In this document: piece by piece, positions 44,300-55,127 of the stretch
Position numbering within the stretch: position 1 is the first letter of the stretch
How the letters are laid out: each line of letters opens with the position of its first letter
Origin: Lichenibacterium dinghuense
GTDB lineage: Bacteria; Pseudomonadota; Alphaproteobacteria; Rhizobiales; Beijerinckiaceae
Assembly (NCBI RefSeq): GCF_021730615.1
Contig: NZ_JAJLMN010000001.1
Span: forward strand, 2,739,501-2,803,500
Reading direction: 5' to 3'
DNA length: 64,000 nucleotides
Notes under the pieces: model-generated
Database searches by the model: none
What the model saw: only the letters and a program-made list of their open reading frames with translations
What the model was told of the DNA's origin: nothing
Program-made: the position numbers and the translations under genes

Positions 44300-45123
44300 G
44301 TGACCTCCCGCCTCCTCCCCCACGCCGTGCTGGGCCTCGCGGTGCTGATCTTCGCCTTCCCGATCTGGATCGCGGTGGCGGGCTCGACCCAGGACGCGGC
44401 CGCCATCGCGCGCGGCGACCTGTCGCTCGTCCCGCGCCTGTCCGGCTTCGCCGTCTACCGGGACGTGCTGCTCAACAGCTCGGCCGGGGCCGGGCCGGTG
44501 TGGCGCGAGCTCTTGGTGTCCTTCGGCATGGCGCTCGCCATCGCGCTCGGCAAGATCGCGCTGTCGATCCCCTCGGCCTACGCGGTGGCGTTCTTTCGCT
44601 TCCCGCTGCGGATGGCGGCCTTCTGGGTCATCTTCATGACGCTGATGCTGCCCGTCGAGGTGCGGCTGGTGCCGACCTTCCAGGTCATGTCCACGCTCGG
44701 CATGGTCAACACCTTCTCGGGCCTGACCGTGCCGCTGATCGCCTCGGCCACCGCGACGCTGCTGTTCCGGCAGACCTTCACGGCCATCCCGGACGAGCTC
44801 GTCGAGGCGGCGCGCATCGACGGCGCCGGGCCGCTGCGCTTCCTGTTCGACGTCGTGATCCCGGTGTCGGGCGCCAACATCGCGGCGCTGTTCGTGATCC
44901 TGTTCGTGTACGGCTGGAACCAGTATCTGTGGCCGCTGCTGGTCGTCACCGACCCCCACCTCGACACGGTGGTGATCGGCATCGTCAAGATGATCGGCAT
45001 CGACACCGAGACGGCGTGGAACAAGGTGATGGCCACCGCCGTGCTGGCGCTGCTGCCGCCCGTGGTCGTGGTGGTGGCCATGCAGCGCTGGTTCGTGAAG
45101 GGCCTGACCGAGGGAGACAAGTG

Positions 45124-45124
<1 letters not shown>
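44300..45124 (+). CDS. ugpE: ABC transporter permease, UgpE-like
   Basis: A 274-residue second permease of the importer, with six helices. The EAA loop is [21 protein letters not shown], and the [15 protein letters not shown] segment is typical of UgpE. The start is GTG, 15 bases beyond the palindromic repeat, with GGGGAGGG nearby. Its stop overlaps the ATPase start as TGATG, so translation continues directly. It pairs with UgpA to form the membrane channel. Confidence 0.9.
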
Positions 45125-46197
<1,073 letters not shown>

Positions 46198-46210
46198 CGC
46201 GGCCGTCCGG

Positions 46211-47833
<1,623 letters not shown>

Positions 47834-48010
47834 GGGGTCCCGGGCGGTGAGGATTTCACCCGGACTTAATCCATGCGGCAGTGCGGCGAAAGGCGCCCCG
47901 GAACGGCCCCGCGCCGACACGCGCGCGAAACAGCTCCGCCAAAGCTTCCCCGTCGCGGCGGGTGAGAAGGGTCGGGCCGGGGCGGCACCGCCCGCCGCCC
48001 CGGTGCAGGA

Positions 48011-48042
48011 CCCCGCCGCCCCGCCCCCACGGGGCGGCGGGG
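48011..48042. repeat. 13-bp-stem GC hairpin
   Basis: Perfect arms CCCCGCCGCCCCG and CGGGGCGGCGGGG enclose a six-base loop. It ends 34 bases upstream of a small ORF with a strong ribosome site, so it could be an attenuator or a stabilising leader structure. It lacks a T-run, so it is not a standard intrinsic terminator. Confidence 0.5.
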
Positions 48043-48076
48043 CCGCGGTTCCCCGGGCGGAGGGGGAGGATGCGGG

Positions 48077-48157
48077 ATGGCGGCAGTTCTGGGCCTGGGC
48101 CTGTCGGTCCTCATCACCGTCGCGCTGCTCGGCTGGCTCGCGGCCGCGGCGGAGTGA
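48077..48157 (+). CDS. Possible 26-residue membrane peptide
   Basis: The frame begins MAAVLGLGLSVLITVALLGW and ends LAAAAE: a single predicted membrane helix with short ends. It is preceded by a strong GGGGGAGGA ribosome site six to seven bases before the ATG, which is better than most starts nearby. Such small single-helix proteins are often missed by gene finders. Possible roles include a respiratory-complex accessory or a membrane-stress peptide. No neighbour gives a clue. It could still be chance. Confidence 0.4.
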   Translation: MAAVLGLGLSVLITVALLGWLAAAAE

Positions 48158-48901
48158 GGCCGGCCGCGCCGGCGCTTCCCGCGCCCGCCGCATCCGTCCC
48201 CGTGGCGACCGCCTCCCGACAGTCCGACGGCCCGGGCGCCTCGCCGCTCCGGCGTGACGCAGCGGCGACACGACGCCCGAGACCGTGACGGGCGGCGCCG
48301 ACGAGGCGCGGAAAACCCGCAAGCACCGAGGCACCGGCGATCCGGCGACGGCGGAGTGGGCCGTGCCCGGCCCCCCCGATCCCGGATGCGCTTCCGGATC
48401 GTCGGCCATGCGAGACCGGCCTGCGTGCGGTGCCGTAGCTGCTACGGAGCGCGCGCGTTGCGCTGCCCGCCGCGGGACGGCTTCTCTCCGCGCCCGACGA
48501 TCGACGACATCGTCCGCAACTCCAGGCGGACGGCCCGCGGACACGATCCGCGAACAGCTCCATCCGACGCTCGCGGGGCCGCGAGCACCGCGAAGGGTTC
48601 CCCCCGGGCGTCACCGGCGCCTGGCGAAGCACTTCGAGCGCCGCGGTGCCACCTTGCCGGCCCCGGCGACGCCAGCGCTCCGAGTTTCACCGTCAGCCGG
48701 CGCGCCATCTCACGCGACGCATGGAGGTGAGCGTCGTCGATGCGGCGACTTCCCCGGCCCGCATCTGACACGGGCGGCTGCGAAACAGTTTCTCATGCGG
48801 GGCTCTTGCCGTCGACAGTTCGATATGTGAGGTTTTCTCGATGTCGGTCGATGAAGACCGGACTGTGATCAAGTTCATGTCCGGACGTCGATAGATTTTG
48901 A

Positions 48902-49573
48902 TTGAAATACCAAATACAATATCGAGCCTGCCGGATGGATTGGTCGATCGATCATCGGTGTTCAGCACTGGGCAAGCCGCGGCCGGACTCCGTTGTGGCG
49001 GCGGTGGATGCTGGCGAGGACCTGCACGTGCGCCTGCCCGGACGGTTCCTCAGCGACGGGCTGGAGGAGGCGAGATGCCTGCTCGCCTCGATCCGGGGAC
49101 GGCTGGGCCAGGTCGTCGCCGAGGGGCTGCGGCCGACCGCGGGGGCGCGCGTCGTGCTCTACCTGGACCTCGTCGGGCGCATCGAGGGCGCCGTGACGGA
49201 CGTGGATGACGGCCGGTTCGGCGTCCGCATCGCCGCGCCGCCGGCCAAATGGCTGCGCTTGGTGCGCCAGTTCGAGATGCTGGCCCGGTTGCCCCGCGGG
49301 ACGGTCGAGGACCTGCGCGGCTTCCGTCGCATCGCTTCGGAGTGCCCGGACACCACGCTGACGAGGGCCGGAGGCGAGGCGGCCGAGGGCCGGATCACGA
49401 ACCTGTCGCGCTCGGGCGCGGCCGTCCTGGTCGGGGCCGCGTTCGAGGTCGGGGAGCTCGTCCGGCTGGGGACCACCCAGGCGCGCGTGGTGCGCCACAT
49501 CGAGGGCGGCGTCGCCGTCCAGTTCCTGAGGCTGCTGCCGCTCGAAACCTTCGGGCCCGCCTATGCCCCGTGA
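48902..49573 (+). CDS. PilZ-domain protein (c-di-GMP effector candidate)
   Basis: A 223-residue soluble protein whose C-terminal half (about 135-215) is a PilZ domain. It has the c-di-GMP motifs RGFRR (R139-R143, the RxxxR pattern) and NLSRSG (N167-G172, the [D/N]xSxxG pattern). The first half (about 40-110) resembles a second beta-barrel and lacks these motifs. The start is uncertain: TTG at 48902 or the ATG at 48935 (MDWSIDHRC); both lie in an AT-rich promoter-like region. It precedes the cellulose synthase genes and may pass c-di-GMP signals to them. Confidence 0.75.
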   Translation: MKYQIQYRACRMDWSIDHRCSALGKPRPDSVVAAVDAGEDLHVRLPGRFLSDGLEEARCLLASIRGRLGQVVAEGLRPTAGARVVLYLDLVGRIEGAVTDVDDGRFGVRIAAPPAKWLRLVRQFEMLARLPRGTVEDLRGFRRIASECPDTTLTRAGGEAAEGRITNLSRSGAAVLVGAAFEVGELVRLGTTQARVVRHIEGGVAVQFLRLLPLETFGPAYAP

Positions 49574-49622
49574 CCGGACCGCGGCGCGGGGCGGCCCGTC
49601 CCCCCTGACGAGACAGACCACC

Positions 49623-49859
49623 ATGGCGCGGGATCTCCACGACATCGAGGCCGTGTTCGCCGCATTCGGCATGGCGGGCTTCCCCTACCGGACCTTTCCG
49701 CCGGACGCGCAGCGGGGGGCGGCGCTTCCCGACCGGCGGCGGGAGCGGCCCCGCGCCGACGTCCGCCGACCGGAGCGAGCCGGCCCGCGCGGGCCGCTCC
49801 GCCGCCTCGCCGGCGACGATGTTCGGGTCCTCGCGCAGCCTGCGTCGCCGCGCCTCTGA
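49623..49859 (+). CDS. Small BcsP/BcsR-like protein candidate
   Basis: A 78-residue frame with high GC3 throughout, beginning MARDLHDIEAVFAAFGMAGF, then PYRTFPPDAQ and a basic Pro/Arg-rich tail. The DI-x2-VF-x2-FG-x4-PYR pattern recalls the N-terminal motif of BcsP/BcsR small proteins in cellulose clusters (an aspartate-isoleucine, two Phe and a Tyr-containing turn). It follows the PilZ gene and precedes bcsA, where such genes occur in other bacteria. The tail is not obviously conserved. The ribosome site is weak, so this is a candidate only. Confidence 0.4.
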   Translation: MARDLHDIEAVFAAFGMAGFPYRTFPPDAQRGAALPDRRRERPRADVRRPERAGPRGPLRRLAGDDVRVLAQPASPRL

Positions 49860-50331
49860 CCCTTGCCGACGAACGGCTCTCCCCGTCCGAGCTTTTCGGG
49901 GAGCATCGGTCCTGCCCGGCCGGTGCGCGGCGAAACCGTCTCGCGATGCGACCGGCCGGGAGCTGATCGCCACGTCGCGGAGACGCGGACCGATGGCGCG
50001 CGAAGGCTCGGCGGCCCCTCGGCGCGCTTCCGAGCCCGCATGCGTGCCGATCTCCGAGTTCATCTCGGCCGATGCGCCTTTATGCTGTCGATGGTTGCCT
50101 CCTATATTGAATTGAGTGCAAGTATAATCTTCTTGAATCGCCGATGTATTTAAGAGTTCGGCAAAATAGTTCGACGATAACCGTGTGGCGGTGACTGCGG
50201 GTCGATGTCGTCGCCGCCGATCCGGAGAGGGTGGCCGAACGGCGAGGGCCGCCGTCGCTCTCGGACCGGCCCGGATGTCGGCGCCGTGCCCGCGCGGCCG
50301 AACGCGGGCCATGCCCAGGGAGACGGAATCC
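49860..50331. other. Leader region upstream of bcsA
   Basis: No real ORF is seen. An AT-rich island at 50095-50185 stands out from GC-rich flanks and should contain the bcsA promoter; it includes a perfect TATAAT (50123-50128), although no well-spaced -35 box is clear. The remaining 150 bases up to the ATG are GC-rich. Confidence 0.5.
50103..50125 (+). promoter_or_regulatory. AT-rich motif shared by bcsA and bcsC leaders, copy 1
   Basis: TATATTGAAT, six bases, then CAAGTAT. A near-identical pair, TATACTGTAT and CAAGTAT spaced by seven bases, occurs upstream of bcsC (54984-55007). The match suggests a common regulator or promoter architecture for both transcription units. It overlaps a TATAAT box. 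Confidence 0.35.
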
Positions 50332-52563
50332 ATGAACACGACGGCGGTGCGGGCGAGCCCGCCGCGGCCACGGCGCCGGCCCTCCAGCCACGGGATCGAG
50401 ATCGCCGCGGGCGCGGTGGGCCTCGTGGCCCTGATGGCGGCCGTCACGGTCCCGCTCCGGCCGCCGCAGCAGGCCGCCGTGGCGGCGCTCAGCTTCGCCG
50501 TGTTCCTCGCGGCGAGGCGCGTCGAACGCCGCGGCATGTCGGTGTTCCTGGCGATGCTGTCCGTGCTGACCTCGCTCCGCTACGTGACCTGGCGCGCGCT
50601 GGACACGCTCGGGACCGGCAGCCCCGTCGAGATGGCCCTCGGCGGCCTGCTCGTCGCCGCCGAGCTCTACGCCGTCGTCGTGCTGGTGTTCGGCTATGTC
50701 CAGACCCTGTGGCCGCTCGGGCGCAAGCCCGTGCCGCTGCCGGACGACGTCGCGCTCTGGCCGTCGGTGGACGTGTTCGTCCCCACCTACGACGAGCCCC
50801 TGTCCGTGGTCCGCACGACGGTGCTCGGCTGCCTCGCCATGGACTGGCCGCGCGACCGCCTCCGGGTCCACCTGCTCGACGACGGGCGGCGGGACGCCTT
50901 CGCGCGCTTCGCGGCCGAGGCGGGGGTGGGCTACATCGCCCGGCCCGACAACGCCCACGCCAAGGCGGGCAACCTGAACCACGCGCTGGGCCGGACCGGC
51001 GGCGAGCACGTCGCGGTCTTCGACAGCGACCACATCCCGACGCGCGCCTTCCTGCAGTTGACGATGGGGTGGATGGTGCGGGAGCCGCGCCTCGCCCTGG
51101 TGCAGACGCCGCACCACTTCTATTCGCCCGACCCGTTCGAGCGGAACCTCGCCCGCGGCCGCCGCGTGCCGTCGGAAAGCCGCCTCTTCTACGGCCTGGT
51201 GCAGGACGGCAACGACTTCTGGAACGCAGCCTTCTTCTGCGGCTCCTGCGCGGTGCTGCGGCGCGCGGCCCTCGACGAGATCGGCGGCTTCTCGACCGAG
51301 TCCGTCACCGAGGACGCCCACACCATGCTGCGCCTGCACCGCCGGGGGTGGGACAGCGCCTACCTCGGCCTGCCGCTGGCGGCCGGCCTCGCGACGGAGC
51401 GGCTGCGCGACCACATCGCGCAGCGCTCGCGCTGGGCCCGCGGCATGATCCAGATCCTGCGCGCCGACAACCCGGCCCTCGGCCGCGGCCTCACGCTGGG
51501 GCAGCGCGTCTGCTACGTGCAGGTCGTGGCGCACTTCCTGTTCGCCATCCCGCGGACGGTCTTCCTCGTCGCGCCGCTCGCCTACCTCCTGTGCGGCCTG
51601 AACCTCATCGCGGCCTCGCCGCTGGCCATCGCCGCCTACGCGCTGCCGCACATCGCGCTCGCGGTCGGCGTCAACTCGCGGCTGGCGAAGAACTGGCGCC
51701 ATTCGTTCTGGAGTGAGATCTACGAGACCGTGCTGGCGCTCTTCCTGGTGCGCCTGACCGTGCACACGCTGCTGATGCCCAAGCGGGCGCGGTTCAACGT
51801 CACCCGCAAGGGCTCGCGGCTGGAGGAGGACTTCTTCGACCATGGCGCCGCCTACCCGAACGCGATACTGGCCGGCCTGCTGGGGGCCGGGGTGGTCCGC
51901 GGCCTCGCGGCCCTCCTCGCCGGCCCGGGCGACCTCCTGACCGGCCAGGCGCTGGTGCTGAACAGCGTGTGGGCGGCCTTCTCGCTCCTCGTGGTCCTGG
52001 CCGCGCTGGCGGTCGGCGGGGAGCGGCGGCACGAGAGCAGCAGCCCGCGCGTCAAGGCCGCCCTGCCGGCCACCGTCCACCTCGCGGACGGGCGGAGCCT
52101 CGCCGCGACGACGCGCGACGTCAGCCGGGGCGGGGCCGCCCTGACGGTGGAGCGGCCGGCCCTCGCGGACGGCACGCTCGACGGGGCTGCGCCCCTGCGG
52201 ATCGGCGTCGACCTCGGGAGCGGCGCCGTCGCGCTGCCGGCGCGGCTGCTGGGCTGGGACGGGGACCGGATGAGGGTGGGCTGGCGGCCCGAAACCATCG
52301 CCGACGAGGCCGCCATCGTGCGGCTCGTGTTCGGCCGCGCCGACGCCTGGGTGGACTGGGCGCCCCATGCCGCCGACCGCCCCCTGGCGAGCCTGTGGCA
52401 GGTGCTGGTCAGCATCGGGGACCACCACGCGCGCTCCGCCGCCGCGCTCCGCGGCCGCCGGGCCTCGCGCCGCTCCGCCGCGGCGCGCCGAAACGATCCC
52501 GGGCCGACCCTCGCGGCGGCCGTGTCGGGCGAGGACGAGATGAACCTGGAACTCCGGCCATGA
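50332..52563 (+). CDS. bcsA: Cellulose synthase catalytic subunit
   Basis: A 743-residue inner-membrane family 2 glycosyltransferase that polymerises UDP-glucose into beta-1,4-glucan and threads it out. Catalytic motifs are D183-D184-G185, DSD (D231-D233), TED (T326-D328) and QRSRW (Q364-W368). Helices flank the GT domain. A C-terminal PilZ domain has DVSRGG (D596-G600), but the first c-di-GMP element RxxxR is altered to RRHESSSPR (R565, R566, R573). The ATG at 50332 begins MNTTAVRASPP; an upstream in-frame extension is Arg-rich and unlikely. Its stop overlaps bcsB as ATGA. Confidence 0.95.
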   Translation: MNTTAVRASPPRPRRRPSSHGIEIAAGAVGLVALMAAVTVPLRPPQQAAVAALSFAVFLAARRVERRGMSVFLAMLSVLTSLRYVTWRALDTLGTGSPVEMALGGLLVAAELYAVVVLVFGYVQTLWPLGRKPVPLPDDVALWPSVDVFVPTYDEPLSVVRTTVLGCLAMDWPRDRLRVHLLDDGRRDAFARFAAEAGVGYIARPDNAHAKAGNLNHALGRTGGEHVAVFDSDHIPTRAFLQLTMGWMVREPRLALVQTPHHFYSPDPFERNLARGRRVPSESRLFYGLVQDGNDFWNAAFFCGSCAVLRRAALDEIGGFSTESVTEDAHTMLRLHRRGWDSAYLGLPLAAGLATERLRDHIAQRSRWARGMIQILRADNPALGRGLTLGQRVCYVQVVAHFLFAIPRTVFLVAPLAYLLCGLNLIAASPLAIAAYALPHIALAVGVNSRLAKNWRHSFWSEIYETVLALFLVRLTVHTLLMPKRARFNVTRKGSRLEEDFFDHGAAYPNAILAGLLGAGVVRGLAALLAGPGDLLTGQALVLNSVWAAFSLLVVLAALAVGGERRHESSSPRVKAALPATVHLADGRSLAATTRDVSRGGAALTVERPALADGTLDGAAPLRIGVDLGSGAVALPARLLGWDGDRMRVGWRPETIADEAAIVRLVFGRADAWVDWAPHAADRPLASLWQVLVSIGDHHARSAAALRGRRASRRSAAARRNDPGPTLAAAVSGEDEMNLELRP

Positions 52564-54899
52564 GCACCGACCGCACGCTCCCCGCGCTCCTGCTGGCCCT
52601 CGCCGCCGCCGTGCAGCCCGCCCTCGCCGCGGCCGAGGACGGGCCGCGGTCCCCCGAAGCCCCGCCGGCGCGCGCCGCGGCCCGCCCACCGGCGGCGCGG
52701 GCCGTCGCGGGCCTGCCCGCCGCCGCGCTGCCGCCGGCCGTGCCGCCCGAGGCCGCCCCGGCGGCGCCCGGCCCGCTGGCGCGCGCCGAAACCCGCCGGG
52801 AAAGCTTCACCCTCCGGCAGCTCGGGGCGCTGGGCCCGCTGGCGCTGCGCGGCACCAGCGAACTGGGCGGCGTGCAGTTCGGCGTCCGCGCCGACGAGGT
52901 GGTCACCGCCGCCAGCCTCGACCTGTCCGGCGCCATGTCGCCCGCGCTCATCCCGGAGCTCAGCAACGTCACCGTCACGCTGAACGAGCAATACGTCGGC
53001 ACGATCCCCGTGACCAAGGACCAGCCGCGGTTCGACCACGTCGTGATGGACGCGAGCCCCCTGTTCTTCGGGCCCGACAACCGGCTGAACTTCCGCTTCT
53101 CCGGGCGCTACACGCCGAAGTGCAACGACATGCTCAGCGGGCTGCTGTGGTCGACGATCGCCGACACGAGCACGCTGACCCTGACGCTGGTGCGCCTGCC
53201 GCCCCGGCACGACCTCGCGGAGCTTCCCTCGCCCTTCTTCGACGCGCACGAGAAGCGGCCGCTCGTGCTGCCCTTCGTGCTCCCGGCCGCGCCCGGCGCG
53301 GGCGCGCTCGCGGCCGCCGGCATCGTGTCGTCCTGGTTCGGCCAGCTCGCCGACTTCCGCGGGGCCAGCTTCCCCGTGGCCGGCGACGGCCCGCGCACCG
53401 GCAACGCCGTGGTGCTCGCGACCCCGGAGGCGATGCCGCCCGGGTTGGCGATGCCGCCGATCGCGGGGCCGACGGTCGAGGTCGTGGCCAATCCCGACGA
53501 CCCTTCGGGCTCGCTGCTCGTCGTCGCGGGCCGCACGGAGGCCGAGCTCGTGGGCGCCGCGCAGGCCCTGGCGCTCGGCAGCCGCGCGCTCGGCGGCAGC
53601 AGCGCCGCCGTCGCGCCGCCCTCCATCGCGGGGCGCGCACCCTACGACGCGCCGGCCTGGATCGCCACGGACCGGCCGGTGAAGTTCGGCGAGCTGGTGA
53701 ACGCCGCGGACCTCGAAGGCGTCGGCTACGTGCCGGGCACGGTGCACGTGCCGTTCCGCACGGCGCCCGACCTCGCCACCTGGCGGGACCGCGCCTTCCC
53801 GGTCGACGTGGTGTACCGCGCCCCCGGCGGGCCCGTGGTGGACGTCGCCGCCTCGCGCCTCGACGTGGCCCTCAACGACCGCTACCTCGGCTCCGCGCCC
53901 CTCGCCGGGGACGCCGGCCTGGCCCGCACCCTGTGGCCCGGTTCGGCCGCGGCCGACGCCGCGCACCACAGGCTCGACCTGCCGCCCTACGCGGTGTTCG
54001 GCCGGAACGACCTCAGCTTCGCCTTCGACGCCCGCCCGCTCGACCGCGGGGAATGCGTCGCCGTGCCGAACGACCTGCGCATGGCGGTGAGCCCCGACAG
54101 CACGATCGACCTCAGCCGCGCCTACCACGTGGCGACGCTCCCGAACCTGCAGTTCTTCGTCAACAGCGCCTTCCCGTTCAGCCGCATGGCCGACCTCGGC
54201 GAGACCGCGGTGGTGCTGCCGCGCCGGCCGGCGCCGGCCGAGGTCGAGAGCTTTCTCGACCTCATGGGGCGGGTCGGCTCGCTCACCGGCACGCCGGCGG
54301 CGCGCGTCTCCGTCGCCTTCCCCGACGAGCTCGGGCGCGTCTCCGACCGCGACCTGCTGCTGATCGGCGGGCTCGACCGCCTCGGCGAGGCGGCGAAGCT
54401 CCTCGACGGGAGCGCGCTCGGCCTCGACCGCGGCACCCTGTCGGTGCACCTGAACCGGTCGCTGCCGGGTCTCGGGCGCCTGTTCGGCGACCGGAGCGGG
54501 GACGACCGCCGGGACGCCGAGGCGCAGATCAGGGCCGCGGCGTCGGGCTCGCTGGCGGCGCTGGTCGGGGCGCAGAGCCCCCTCGCCGCGGGGCGCAGCC
54601 TCGTCGCCCTGGTGGCCGAGCGCCCCGAGGGCCTCACCGACATCGTGGCCAGCCTGGGGGACGCGCAGCAGGCCGCCGCGGTCCAGGGCGACCTGTCGCT
54701 CCGCTCCGGCGGGGTCACGACGAGCTACCGCGTCGGCCCGACCTACCGCGTGGGGAACCTGCCGTTCTGGCTCTACCCCGCCTGGGCGCTGGGCGGCTCG
54801 CCCCTCGGCGTGCTGGGCCTCGTGCTCCTCGCCGCCCTGCTGCTGTCCGTCGCCGCCTTCCGCCTGCTGCGCCGGCGGGCCGGCACCCGGGCGGGCTGA
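52560..54899 (+). CDS. bcsB: Cellulose synthase periplasmic subunit
   Basis: The 779-residue BcsB partner that guides the glucan through the periplasm and anchors in the inner membrane. Residues 1-24 form a signal peptide (LPALLLALAAAVQPALAAAE). A Pro/Ala-rich stretch leads to carbohydrate-binding-like and flavodoxin-like repeats (ELGGVQFGVRADEVV, NVTVTLNEQYVGTIPV, FGPDNRLNFRF). A C-terminal hydrophobic helix (about 748-772) precedes a basic tail. It overlaps bcsA by ATGA, so the two subunits are translationally coupled, as is common. Confidence 0.93.
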   Translation: MSTDRTLPALLLALAAAVQPALAAAEDGPRSPEAPPARAAARPPAARAVAGLPAAALPPAVPPEAAPAAPGPLARAETRRESFTLRQLGALGPLALRGTSELGGVQFGVRADEVVTAASLDLSGAMSPALIPELSNVTVTLNEQYVGTIPVTKDQPRFDHVVMDASPLFFGPDNRLNFRFSGRYTPKCNDMLSGLLWSTIADTSTLTLTLVRLPPRHDLAELPSPFFDAHEKRPLVLPFVLPAAPGAGALAAAGIVSSWFGQLADFRGASFPVAGDGPRTGNAVVLATPEAMPPGLAMPPIAGPTVEVVANPDDPSGSLLVVAGRTEAELVGAAQALALGSRALGGSSAAVAPPSIAGRAPYDAPAWIATDRPVKFGELVNAADLEGVGYVPGTVHVPFRTAPDLATWRDRAFPVDVVYRAPGGPVVDVAASRLDVALNDRYLGSAPLAGDAGLARTLWPGSAAADAAHHRLDLPPYAVFGRNDLSFAFDARPLDRGECVAVPNDLRMAVSPDSTIDLSRAYHVATLPNLQFFVNSAFPFSRMADLGETAVVLPRRPAPAEVESFLDLMGRVGSLTGTPAARVSVAFPDELGRVSDRDLLLIGGLDRLGEAAKLLDGSALGLDRGTLSVHLNRSLPGLGRLFGDRSGDDRRDAEAQIRAAASGSLAALVGAQSPLAAGRSLVALVAERPEGLTDIVASLGDAQQAAAVQGDLSLRSGGVTTSYRVGPTYRVGNLPFWLYPAWALGGSPLGVLGLVLLAALLLSVAAFRLLRRRAGTRAG

Positions 54900-54983
54900 G
54901 GCCGCATCCCGGACGGCCTCGCGGGCCGCCCGGGGCCGCCGCCGTCCCCTCCGCGCCGCGGCGCGGTGGAACAGGGATGCGTC

Positions 54984-55007
54984 TATACTGTATCTCGGTT
55001 CAAGTAT
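54984..55007 (+). promoter_or_regulatory. AT-rich motif shared by bcsA and bcsC leaders, copy 2
   Basis: TATACTGTAT, seven bases, then CAAGTAT, in an AT-rich island between bcsB and bcsC. It mirrors the element upstream of bcsA. It lies 121 bases before the bcsC start and suggests that bcsC and the downstream acetylation genes have their own controlled promoter. Confidence 0.35.
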
Positions 55008-55127
55008 TCAGTGTTTTGACGGATCGAATGCGCCGTAATTACTTCTCCATCTTTTGCCTATATCCATGATGGACAGAGTATCACGGTTGCCGGCCTGAGC
55101 TGCTTCGTCGACAGCGAGGCTCCGCCC

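Larger units (their letters stand above)
47834..48901. other. 1.07-kb gap with few coding signals
   Basis: The region between the ABC-F gene and the PilZ gene has no convincing large ORF. It holds a strong GC hairpin (48011-48042), a small hydrophobic-peptide frame (48077-48157), and then about 700 bases without obvious features. It ends in an AT-rich island (48800-48935) next to the PilZ gene, presumably its promoter. Confidence 0.5.

Noticed and set aside
48693-48968. A 91-codon minus-strand frame near the PilZ gene
   Set aside because: It overlaps the PilZ start and the AT-rich leader and has no recognisable feature or ribosome site. It could be real, but support is too weak to list.
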